The notes under the pieces were generated by a model. The model was not told where the DNA came from. It worked only from the letters and a program-made list of their open reading frames with translations, and made no database searches. The position numbers and the translations under genes are program-made. This document shows, in pieces, positions 1-6,845 of a stretch of 13,482 nt of DNA (its first letter is position 1; every line of letters starts with the position of its first letter). This stretch comes from CAZCZR01 sp964503455 (GTDB taxonomy: Bacteria > Bacillota > Clostridia > UBA1381), in assembly GCA_964503455.1 (NCBI GenBank), contig CAZCZR010000049.1:1-13482 (forward strand), given 5' to 3'.

Positions 1-6
1 TAGTCT

Positions 7-43
7 GTATTAAGCGATATACGATAAATAGCACGCTTAATGC
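7..43 (+). promoter_or_regulatory. Inverted repeat in the adhE leader
   Basis: ATTAAGCG at 9-16 is an exact reverse complement of CGCTTAAT at 34-41, and the pairing extends to 7-43 with one G-T pair. The 17-base AT-rich spacer could be a hairpin loop in the adhE 5' leader or the middle of a repressor site. It does not match the usual Rex operator. The role is unknown; it ends about 28 bases before the adhE ribosome binding site. Confidence 0.35.
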
Positions 44-81
44 GAACACGGAAACGGAACAGAAAGGCTAAGGTGAATTTT

Positions 82-2691
82 ATGAAAAACTATTTGGTTG
101 ACAGTGTTGAAGCGCTGGAAAGAAAGCTCGCCGAGGTGCGCGAAGCACAGAGAAAGTTTGCCTCATACACTCAAGAACAGGTAGACGCTATATTCAAGGC
201 GGCTGCCACAGCCGCCAACAATGCGCGTATTCCTCTCGCGAAATCGGCGGTCGCAGAAACAGGCATGGGCGTTGTTGAGGATAAGGTCATCAAAAATAAC
301 TATGCCGCCGAATATATCTATAACAAATATAAGGATGTAAAGACCTGCGGCGTTATCGGCTCGGATCCGTCCTTCGGCACTAAAAGGGTGGCGGAGCCGC
401 TCGGCGTCATAGCGGCGGTCATCCCTACCACAAACCCGACTTCCACGGCGATATTTAAAACGCTTATCGCTTTAAAGACGCGAAACGGCATCATTATCAG
501 TCCGCACCCGCGCGCTAAGAAAAGCACTGTTGAAGCCGCAAGGATAGTTTTGGATGCGGCTGTTAAGGCGGGCGCGCCCGAAAATATAATCGGATGGATC
601 GATATTCCCTCTCTTGACATGACAAATCTTGTTATGAAGGAAGCCGACTGTATTCTCGCCACAGGCGGTCCGGGCATGGTCAAGGCGGCGTATTCCTCCG
701 GCAAGCCGGCTCTCGGCGTAGGCGCCGGAAACACACCCGCGATCATAGACAGCTCGGCGGATATTCTGATGGCGGTCAACTCCATCATCCATTCAAAGAC
801 CTTTGATAACGGCATGATATGCGCTTCGGAGCAGACGGTTATCGTTGACAAGACAATATACAACGATGTCAAAAAGGAATTTATCCGCCGCGGATGTTAC
901 TTCCTTGAGGGCGAGGAGCTTGACAGGGTACGAAAGACTATGATCATAAACGGCGCTCTGAACGCAAGGATCGTCGGTCAGAAGCCTGTCACGATAGCGG
1001 CTCTTGCGGGCGTTGAGGTCCCCGAAAGCACAAAGATCCTTATAGGCGAGGTCGAGAGTGTGGAGCTTTCGGAGGAGTTCGCCCATGAAAAGCTGTCGCC
1101 GGTCCTCGGTATGTATAAATCGGAGGACTTTGCCGACGCTCTTGGCAAGGCTGAACGGCTGATAGCCGACGGAGGCTACGGCCACACGTCGTCGGTATAT
1201 CTCAACCCCGTGACGGAACAGGCTAAAATAGACGAGTTTGCCGCGCGTATGAAAACCTGCCGCATACTTGTAAACACACCTTCATCACACGGCGGTATAG
1301 GCGATATATATAACTTTGACCTTGATCCGTCGCTTACGCTGGGCTGCGGCTCATGGGGCGGAAATTCGGTTTCTGAAAACGTTGGAATAAAGCATCTTTT
1401 AAATATCAAAACAGTCGCCGAAAGGAGAGAGAATATGCTGTGGTTCAGAACGCCTGAAAAGGTTTATATAAAGAAAGGCTGTCTCCCCGTTGCGCTTGAT
1501 GAGCTTGGCACAGTCATGCACAAGAAAAAGGCATTTATTGTAACCGATGAGTTCCTTTATAAAAACGGATATACAAAGGCCGTCACCGACAAGCTGGATG
1601 AAATGGGTATAGCTCATACTACCTTCTTCAATGTGCTGCCCGACCCGACTCTCGGCTGCGCTATGGAAGGCGCAAAGGCAATGAGCGCTTTTGAGCCGGA
1701 CGTTATAATAGCCGTCGGAGGCGGCTCCGCAATGGACGCGGGCAAAATAATGTGGGTGCTTTACGAGCATCCGGAGGCTGACTTCGCGGATATGGCGATG
1801 CGCTTTATGGATATACGCAAGAGAGTCTACACCTTCCCGAAAATGGGCGAAAAGGCATATTTCATAGCCGTGCCTACTTCAGCGGGAACCGGCTCTGAGG
1901 TAACTCCCTTTGCCGTTATCACCGATGAAAACAGCGGCGTAAAATATCCTCTTGCCGATTACGAGCTTATGCCGGATATGGCTATAGTGGATGCGGATAT
2001 GATGATGAATATGCCTAAGGGTCTTACATCGGCTTCGGGCATTGACGCTCTGACTCACGCTCTTGAAGCATACGCGTCGGTCATGGCGACCGAGTTCACC
2101 GACGGCTTGGCTCTTAAGGCTATACAGACCATATTCGATTATCTGCCCGCAGCTTATAACGAAGGCGCCGCTAACCCGAAAGCAAGAGAAAAAATGGCTC
2201 ACGCTTCATGCATGGCGGGTATGGCGTTCGCCAACGCTTTTCTCGGCGTATGCCACTCCATGGCTCATAAACTCGGCGCGTACCACCATATACCTCACGG
2301 CGTGGCAAATGCTCTGCTTATAACGAGGGTTCTTCGCTATAACGCTGAAGAAGCGCCCGCAAAGATGGGTACTTTCCCGCAGTATGAGTATCCGCACACC
2401 CTTGAAAGATACGCTGAAATCGCCGATTTCCTCCATCTCGGCGGAAACAGTGACGAGGAGAAGCTTGACAGGCTCTGCGCAAAGATAGAAGCTCTTAAAA
2501 AGGCCGTAGGCATAAAAGACACTATCGCGGATTACGGCGTCGATGAGAAGTACTTCCTTGAAACACTCGATGAGATGACGGAAAACGCTTTCGATGACCA
2601 GTGTACCGGCGCGAATCCGAGATACCCGCTTATGAGCGAAATCAAGCAGATATACCTTGACGCATACTACGGCAATAACAAGGCTGAATGA
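82..2691 (+). CDS. adhE: Bifunctional acetaldehyde-CoA / alcohol dehydrogenase AdhE
   Basis: Reduces acetyl-CoA to acetaldehyde and then ethanol with two NADH, the cytoplasmic NAD-regenerating end step of mixed-acid/ethanol fermentation. The protein is 869 aa, the usual AdhE length. The N-terminal CoA-acylating aldehyde dehydrogenase domain (about 1-440) carries the catalytic cysteine in MICASEQ (C247) and the GVGAGNTPA nucleotide loop. After a linker, the iron-type alcohol dehydrogenase domain (about 455-865) has the GGGSAMDAGK NAD loop and the metal ligands D655, H659, H725 and H739 in DALTH, CHSMAH and PHG. No active-site residue appears lost. The ATG at 82 is chosen because AGGTGA at 71-76 lies 5 bases upstream; the frame is open back to 40, but that extension is basic and unlike the family. 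It is followed on the same strand by a kinase-fold gene after 83 bases. AdhE is often controlled by the redox repressor Rex, but I see no clear Rex site in the 81 bases available. Confidence 0.97.
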   Translation: MKNYLVDSVEALERKLAEVREAQRKFASYTQEQVDAIFKAAATAANNARIPLAKSAVAETGMGVVEDKVIKNNYAAEYIYNKYKDVKTCGVIGSDPSFGTKRVAEPLGVIAAVIPTTNPTSTAIFKTLIALKTRNGIIISPHPRAKKSTVEAARIVLDAAVKAGAPENIIGWIDIPSLDMTNLVMKEADCILATGGPGMVKAAYSSGKPALGVGAGNTPAIIDSSADILMAVNSIIHSKTFDNGMICASEQTVIVDKTIYNDVKKEFIRRGCYFLEGEELDRVRKTMIINGALNARIVGQKPVTIAALAGVEVPESTKILIGEVESVELSEEFAHEKLSPVLGMYKSEDFADALGKAERLIADGGYGHTSSVYLNPVTEQAKIDEFAARMKTCRILVNTPSSHGGIGDIYNFDLDPSLTLGCGSWGGNSVSENVGIKHLLNIKTVAERRENMLWFRTPEKVYIKKGCLPVALDELGTVMHKKKAFIVTDEFLYKNGYTKAVTDKLDEMGIAHTTFFNVLPDPTLGCAMEGAKAMSAFEPDVIIAVGGGSAMDAGKIMWVLYEHPEADFADMAMRFMDIRKRVYTFPKMGEKAYFIAVPTSAGTGSEVTPFAVITDENSGVKYPLADYELMPDMAIVDADMMMNMPKGLTSASGIDALTHALEAYASVMATEFTDGLALKAIQTIFDYLPAAYNEGAANPKAREKMAHASCMAGMAFANAFLGVCHSMAHKLGAYHHIPHGVANALLITRVLRYNAEEAPAKMGTFPQYEYPHTLERYAEIADFLHLGGNSDEEKLDRLCAKIEALKKAVGIKDTIADYGVDEKYFLETLDEMTENAFDDQCTGANPRYPLMSEIKQIYLDAYYGNNKAE

Positions 2692-2699
2692 TCTATACG

Positions 2700-2744
2700 A
2701 AATTGAATAGGTTCTCTGTATTCTTTTCACTGCTTATTCAATTT
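2700..2744 (+). terminator. Weak hairpin between adhE and the kinase gene
   Basis: A 10-bp AT-rich perfect inverted repeat (2700-2709 with 2735-2744) encloses a 25-base loop just after the adhE stop. The run of T residues is short and partly inside the stem, so this is at best a weak or partial terminator, or an mRNA-processing/stability hairpin. Its presence suggests the downstream kinase gene may be expressed at a lower level than adhE. Confidence 0.35.
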
Positions 2745-2774
2745 TCCGGACAAGAAAGGAGTTAATGAAATATT

Positions 2775-3524
2775 ATGAAGCTTGACAATGTTATAGCGAC
2801 CCGTAAAAACAAAACTATCTACCGTGACGGCGACGCCTGCATAAAAGTGTTTGACGAGAACTTTTCCAAGGCGGATATTTTAAATGAGGCGCTCAATACC
2901 GCGCGTATAGAGGAAACAGGGATCAATATGCCGAAAATACGCGGCGTCAACATGATCGACGGAAAATGGGCGATAATCACCGATTATATCGAGGGCGAGA
3001 CTCTTGCGTCGCTTATGGAAAAGAACCCCGATAAAACAGACGAATATCTGGAGCTGTTTGTTGACACACAAATCTCGATACAAAACAAAGAGTGTCCCAT
3101 GCTCCAGAAGATACACGATAAGATGAACCGCAAAATCAGCGAGAGCGACATAGACGCGACAACACGCTATGAGCTTCACACGCGGCTCAACGGTATGAAG
3201 AAGCACAAAAAGGTATGCCACGGCGATTATAATCCGTCTAATGTGATAATCACGGCGAACGGTACGCCGTATGTGCTTGACTGGGCGCACGCAACCCAGG
3301 GCAACGCCTCCGAGGATGTGGCAAGAACCTATCTTCTGTTCATTCTCGACGGCAAAAAGGAGCTTGCGGAAAAGTATATACGTCTTTTCTGCAAAAAGAG
3401 CGACACTGCGCTTCAGTACGTTCAGTCGTGGCTGCCAATCGTGGCGGCTTCGCAGCTCACCAAGAAAAAGGAAGGCGAACGCGAGCTGCTTGAAAGCTGG
3501 ATAAACGTAGTGGAATACGAATAA
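2775..3524 (+). CDS. APH / choline-kinase-fold small-molecule phosphotransferase
   Basis: This 249-aa cytoplasmic protein has the aminoglycoside phosphotransferase/choline kinase fold, so it probably phosphorylates a small molecule with ATP. The catalytic loop is HGDYNPSN (H149, D151, N156), followed by the metal-binding aspartate in VLDWAHA (D169). The N-terminal lobe contains a short strand-rich region and WAIITDYIEGETL, like the hinge of this family. The substrate cannot be read from the sequence: choline, a sugar, a cofactor precursor and an antibiotic are all possible, and true resistance enzymes are only a small part of the family. AAAGGAG at 2755-2761 is 13 bases from this ATG, which is long. 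An out-of-frame ATG at 2765 would have closer spacing but reads only six codons, overlapping this start. It may be co-transcribed with adhE; a strong terminator follows. Confidence 0.82.
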   Translation: MKLDNVIATRKNKTIYRDGDACIKVFDENFSKADILNEALNTARIEETGINMPKIRGVNMIDGKWAIITDYIEGETLASLMEKNPDKTDEYLELFVDTQISIQNKECPMLQKIHDKMNRKISESDIDATTRYELHTRLNGMKKHKKVCHGDYNPSNVIITANGTPYVLDWAHATQGNASEDVARTYLLFILDGKKELAEKYIRLFCKKSDTALQYVQSWLPIVAASQLTKKKEGERELLESWINVVEYE

Positions 3525-3553
3525 TACGGCTTAAAAATATAACCCCTATAAAA

Positions 3554-3590
3554 CAAGCCGCGTCCTGTTAAAAAGACGCGGCTTGCTTTT
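3554..3590. terminator. Intrinsic terminator, probably bidirectional
   Basis: An 11-bp perfect GC-rich stem (3554-3564 with 3575-3585) with a 10-base loop is followed on the + strand by TTTTGTTTT (3587-3595). On the minus strand it is followed by a shorter T run (complement of 3551-3553 and nearby). It lies between two convergent genes and should end the kinase transcript from the left and the galactanase transcript from the right. Confidence 0.85.
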
Positions 3591-3597
3591 GTTTTCG

Positions 3598-5517
3598 TTA
3601 CTGCTTTATTTCAAAATAAGGTCTAAGCTCCTCATCCCAGCAGAACGCCTTTACGCTGTCGCCCTCTGCCGCGGAATATTCTATCGAAAAGCTTGTTTTC
3701 TCCTTTGGCTGTATATCGGCGGCGTTCACGCGAACTTCCTTTAGTATGCCGTCACTGTCGTATACAGCCGCGAATATCGTTGCTTTGAGCGTCTCGGAAG
3801 CGTTGTTTTCAACCTCGGCACTCACTTTGCCGTCCGCGATGGAGCTGCTTATAAGCGTAAGCGATCCTTCCGATGTTGCGGGCTGCTGTTCACGGTTATA
3901 ATTGAAAATATCCAAAGACGGGATCGCTTTTCCGTCAAAGTCAAACAGAGTCGTGTTCTCAACTACATTCGCGTCAACTCCGTCATCCGATTCCCTGTAT
4001 GCCCAGCCGGAAAGGCAGCCGCCTTTGCCGTCGTCAACATGGATCATGACAGGATCCCAGTATATATCTCCTATACATCTGCCGCCGTCAACGTTTTTCA
4101 ATCCGTTGAACAGCTCCGCCATAAAGCCCTTATGTCCGGCCAATGTCGATGGATATATATCCTTGTACGCGTCTATATCGCTGAGCTGTCCGCTTTGACC
4201 GTTCTTTAGTGTCGGATTCCAGTTATAGCCGGTCTCCATGATAAGTATGTCCTTATCGTACTTTTTGGATATGGTGTTGCAGAAGCTTACAGCCGTCGCA
4301 ACCGTGTTATTCGTCCAAGACGGATAGTAGGATGCGCCTATATAATCATACTTGATGCCATTTTTCTCGGCTTTGTCTATCCACCATGTATATATGCTTT
4401 CTATGCTGCCGTTCGACAAATGAAAACCCACCTGCGTTTCGGGCGACACAGCCTTTACGGCGTCATATGCGGCATTATTGAACCGTACCATAGAAGCCCA
4501 GTCCTCGGGGCATTTTATATCGTTTGTGTTGTCTATATTGTCATCATACACCAGCTCGAAGTCGTTTGAATTCATATTGGCAGCGAAGGTGTTTCCGAAC
4601 GGGAACAGAAGTCCGCCGTTAGTTTCGTTGCCTATAGTAACGTACTCCGGAACAGTGTCCTGCTCCTTCAGCTTTGTCATGACGTCATATGTATAGCTGT
4701 ACATAAGCTCTTCAAGCTTTGCGATGATCTGCGTCCGCTGAGCCGACGTCATTGAGCGTAAAAACGCCGGATCCGACACATCATATCCTATCTCTTCATC
4801 GATCTGCTCCGCCCAGTCGGACGGTATGATCTGCCGGTCGCCGTTGGACCAGTAGTCCGAATAGTGGAAGGTGTACTGTATCTGCATACCGTTTTCCTTG
4901 GCGCGTCTTGCAAGGGCGAGAGTATCGTCAAGATTCTGAAAACCGTCGGGCAGATAATACGTTCCGTCTCCCCTTCCCTTGCCGGGGTTGTTGTAAAGGC
5001 GTATGCGCGCAAGATTTGCTCCGTTATCCGCAAGGAGCTTTACCGCGTCCGATTCGTTTCCGTCCGCGTCATAATACTTTCCGCCAAGACTTTCTATATA
5101 TGAAAGCTCCGTTATATCCACGCCCTTTAAAAACGGCGTTCTTTCCGCTGATTCCGTAACGGTCACGGACTGCACCTCAAGCTCCGTATCCGCCGCCTTG
5201 TTGAATACCAGCTCCGAGCCGTCCGCAAGCGTCACGCCCGAAAGCTTGACCTCTCCGTAATCGGAAAGCATCGGTATAACCGCCTCCGCGTCAGTAAAGC
5301 CTTCCGTTTTTAATGCGATGTATGAGGTCCCGTTCTCGGTAACGGCGCTGTTTTTGCAATTTACCGTTATATCGTATACGCCGCTTGGTTCATCCAAGGG
5401 CACCGTCTTTACCTCAGCGCCCGTGCCGAACACAGGCATATCGGCAGCTGCCGCGCCCGCAGCCGAAGCCGCCATCGCCAGAACAAATGCCGTTAACATT
5501 AATACCGTTTTTTTCAC
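3598..5517 (-). CDS. Secreted GH53 arabinogalactan endo-beta-1,4-galactanase
   Basis: Hydrolyses beta-1,4-galactan chains of pectic type I arabinogalactan outside the cell. The 639-aa protein begins with a lipoprotein-free signal peptide (basic MKK, hydrophobic to about 25, cleavage near AAA-D). Residues 27-125 are a beta-rich accessory domain. The GH53 catalytic domain follows (about 128-542), opening FLKGVDITEL, with the acid/base glutamate in TIGNETNGG (E298) and the nucleophile in METGYNW (E428). About 95 C-terminal residues form an Ig-like module seen on clostridial surface proteins (VKAFCWDEELRPYF). There is no sortase motif, S-layer domain or dockerin, so it may be freely secreted. The start is GTG at 5517, with AAGGAGG (5524-5530) 6 bases upstream. 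It follows pfkA by 154 bases and has no galactan transporter or beta-galactosidase beside it in the window. Confidence 0.93.
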   Translation of the reverse strand: MKKTVLMLTAFVLAMAASAAGAAAADMPVFGTGAEVKTVPLDEPSGVYDITVNCKNSAVTENGTSYIALKTEGFTDAEAVIPMLSDYGEVKLSGVTLADGSELVFNKAADTELEVQSVTVTESAERTPFLKGVDITELSYIESLGGKYYDADGNESDAVKLLADNGANLARIRLYNNPGKGRGDGTYYLPDGFQNLDDTLALARRAKENGMQIQYTFHYSDYWSNGDRQIIPSDWAEQIDEEIGYDVSDPAFLRSMTSAQRTQIIAKLEELMYSYTYDVMTKLKEQDTVPEYVTIGNETNGGLLFPFGNTFAANMNSNDFELVYDDNIDNTNDIKCPEDWASMVRFNNAAYDAVKAVSPETQVGFHLSNGSIESIYTWWIDKAEKNGIKYDYIGASYYPSWTNNTVATAVSFCNTISKKYDKDILIMETGYNWNPTLKNGQSGQLSDIDAYKDIYPSTLAGHKGFMAELFNGLKNVDGGRCIGDIYWDPVMIHVDDGKGGCLSGWAYRESDDGVDANVVENTTLFDFDGKAIPSLDIFNYNREQQPATSEGSLTLISSSIADGKVSAEVENNASETLKATIFAAVYDSDGILKEVRVNAADIQPKEKTSFSIEYSAAEGDSVKAFCWDEELRPYFEIKQ

Positions 5518-5530
5518 TCCGTTCCTCCTT

Positions 5531-5553
5531 TTTAATCCTCCATGCCGCCTTTG
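5531..5553 (-). repeat. 23-base leader element, copy 1 (galactanase)
   Basis: This stretch is identical to 13460-13482, which precedes the secreted deacetylase gene. On the minus strand it reads through the right half of a hairpin (GGCGGC), then ATGGAGGATTAA, i.e. a Shine-Dalgarno-like GGAGG plus a three-codon ATG-GAG-GAT-TAA reading frame. Here a second ribosome binding site (AAGGAGG) lies between it and the GTG start. Confidence 0.8.
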
Positions 5554-5559
5554 GGCGGC
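5544..5559 (-). other. GC-rich hairpin in galactanase leader
   Basis: GCCGCC and GGCGGC (5544-5549 with 5554-5559) form a perfect 6-bp stem with a 4-base loop, ending 14 bases upstream (minus-strand sense) of the galactanase ribosome binding site. It is the structured part of the shared leader element. No T run follows, so it is more likely a 5' mRNA structure than a terminator. Confidence 0.55.
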
Positions 5560-5576
5560 TCAAATCAGTAACGCGG

Positions 5577-5602
5577 AAAAGAAGCCGGCAGATTGCCTTC
5601 TT
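5577..5602 (-). terminator. Possible pfkA terminator
   Basis: On the minus strand AAGAAG pairs with CTTCTT across an imperfect inner stem (5579-5602) and runs into TTTT. It lies about 70 bases after the pfkA stop and would separate pfkA from the galactanase gene. The inner stem contains a bulge, so its strength is doubtful. Confidence 0.4.
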
Positions 5603-5671
5603 GAGGGACGACGGCGTATGTGTATACTCCCGTTCCCGAAAGCAGGTGATATGCGAAGCTTATTTTTCACG

Positions 5672-6748
5672 TTAATCTCCGAAAGATATTCCTATCTCTC
5701 TTGCCGCCATAATCATCTCGCTGTCCTCCGGTACCGTCTTAAGCCTGCCCGCTACCTCGGAAAGCGGCACCGGCACGATTTTATCGTTTTGAATAGCAAC
5801 CATATATCCGTACTTCTCTTTTGCAATAAGCCTTGCCGCCGCCGCTCCGAAACGCGTTGACAGCACTCTGTCGTAAGGGCAGGGACTGCCGCCTCTCTGG
5901 AAGTGACCCGGAACGGTAACGCGTATTTCGTGACCGGTCTTTTCGCCAAGCTCCTCCGCCACTCTGTACGCAATAGACGGATGCTTCATCTCCGCTCTTG
6001 CGGCTTTAAACTCCTTTTTCTTCATCTTCGCCTCTTCGACGGATTTTGCGCCTTCGGCAACGGCGAGAATTGAAAACCTCTTGCCCTGCTTGCTTCTGTC
6101 GTCTATGACCGCGGCTACCTTGTTTATATCGTAGGGAATCTCTGGCAGAAGTATTATGTCTGCGCCTCCGGCAATACCCGCCGCAAGCGTCAGCCAGCCC
6201 ACCTTGTGACCCATGACCTCGACTACAAATATTCTTCCGTGAGATGTTGCAGTCGTATGAATACAGTCTATAACCTCTGTGGCAATATTCACCGCGCTTT
6301 GGAAACCGAAGGTCATCTGCGTTCCCCATACGTCATTGTCTATAGTCTTTGGCATGGATACTACGTTCAGTCCCTCCTGCGACAAAAGATTCGCCGTCTT
6401 GTGAGTGCCGTTTCCGCCCAGAACCACCAGACAGTCAAGACCCATCTCGCGGTAATGCTTTTTCATGCTTTCAACCTTGTCAATATCGTTCTCGTCCTCT
6501 TTGACGCGCATCAGCTTGAACGGCTGACGGCTTGTGCCAAGAATCGTTCCGCCGACGGTAAGTATTCCCGAAAAATCGGCGCGTGTCATCTTCTTGTAGT
6601 CGCCGTGTATCAGTCCGCGGTAACCGTCTTGTATGCCGTATATCTCAACATCCGGCATCTCCACGTACAGAGCCTTTGCCACTCCTCTTATAGCCGCGTT
6701 AAGGCCCTGACAGTCGCCGCCGCTTGTAAGTATACCTATTTTTTTCAT
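5672..6748 (-). CDS. pfkA: 6-phosphofructokinase, clostridial K-type
   Basis: Phosphorylates fructose-6-phosphate to fructose-1,6-bisphosphate, the committed cytoplasmic step of glycolysis. The protein is 358 aa from the ATG at 6748, preceded by GGAAGGA at 6759-6765. An earlier GTG at 6757 would leave only one base after that site. The family signature appears as the GGDCQGLN phosphate loop (10-17), GGNGT (111-115), PKTIDND with catalytic D137, and the conserved VEVMGHKVGWL. Residues that set the phosphate donor are mixed: G114 (E. coli Gly104 position) points to ATP, K134 (E. coli Gly124 position) is typical of pyrophosphate enzymes, and N113 replaces the usual aspartate. ATP-using enzymes with the G/K pair are known in actinobacteria and trypanosomes, so ATP is the better guess. 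It has its own sigma-A-type promoter. Neighbours are a deo-type operon upstream and galactanase downstream. Confidence 0.93.
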   Translation of the reverse strand: MKKIGILTSGGDCQGLNAAIRGVAKALYVEMPDVEIYGIQDGYRGLIHGDYKKMTRADFSGILTVGGTILGTSRQPFKLMRVKEDENDIDKVESMKKHYREMGLDCLVVLGGNGTHKTANLLSQEGLNVVSMPKTIDNDVWGTQMTFGFQSAVNIATEVIDCIHTTATSHGRIFVVEVMGHKVGWLTLAAGIAGGADIILLPEIPYDINKVAAVIDDRSKQGKRFSILAVAEGAKSVEEAKMKKKEFKAARAEMKHPSIAYRVAEELGEKTGHEIRVTVPGHFQRGGSPCPYDRVLSTRFGAAAARLIAKEKYGYMVAIQNDKIVPVPLSEVAGRLKTVPEDSEMIMAAREIGISFGD

Positions 6749-6785
6749 GAAAAGCACTTCCTTCCGATAAAATCATCATACGGTT

Positions 6786-6814
6786 ATTGTATCATCTTTT
6801 TTATGTAAAATCAA
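6786..6814 (-). promoter_or_regulatory. Sigma-A-type promoter of pfkA
   Basis: On the minus strand TTGATT (6814-6809) and TACAAT (6791-6786) are separated by exactly 17 bases in an AT-rich setting. The predicted transcript start would be near 6779, giving a leader of about 30 bases before the pfkA ATG. This is the clearest housekeeping promoter in the window. Confidence 0.8.
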
Positions 6815-6845
6815 GTCTTTACCGGTATTTTTTTAATGACCCTCC

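Noticed and set aside
1..81. Rex operator before adhE
   Set aside because: The only palindrome differs from the TTGTGA/TCACAA pattern, so no Rex site is claimed.
318..2730. Several long minus-strand open frames opposite adhE
   Set aside because: They lie wholly within adhE, have no family motifs or good ribosome binding sites, and are explained as antisense shadows of its codon pattern.
2775..3524. Aminoglycoside resistance gene
   Set aside because: Only the general APH fold motifs are present; the family is broad and nothing ties this protein to antibiotic modification.
5611..5640. TATACA as -10 box for the galactanase gene
   Set aside because: No acceptable -35 lies 16-18 bases upstream.
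5518..5671. Known riboswitch in the galactanase leader
   Set aside because: I compared the leader by eye with the core motifs of cobalamin, c-di-GMP, c-di-AMP and THF riboswitches and found no convincing match; this is not a substitute for a model search.
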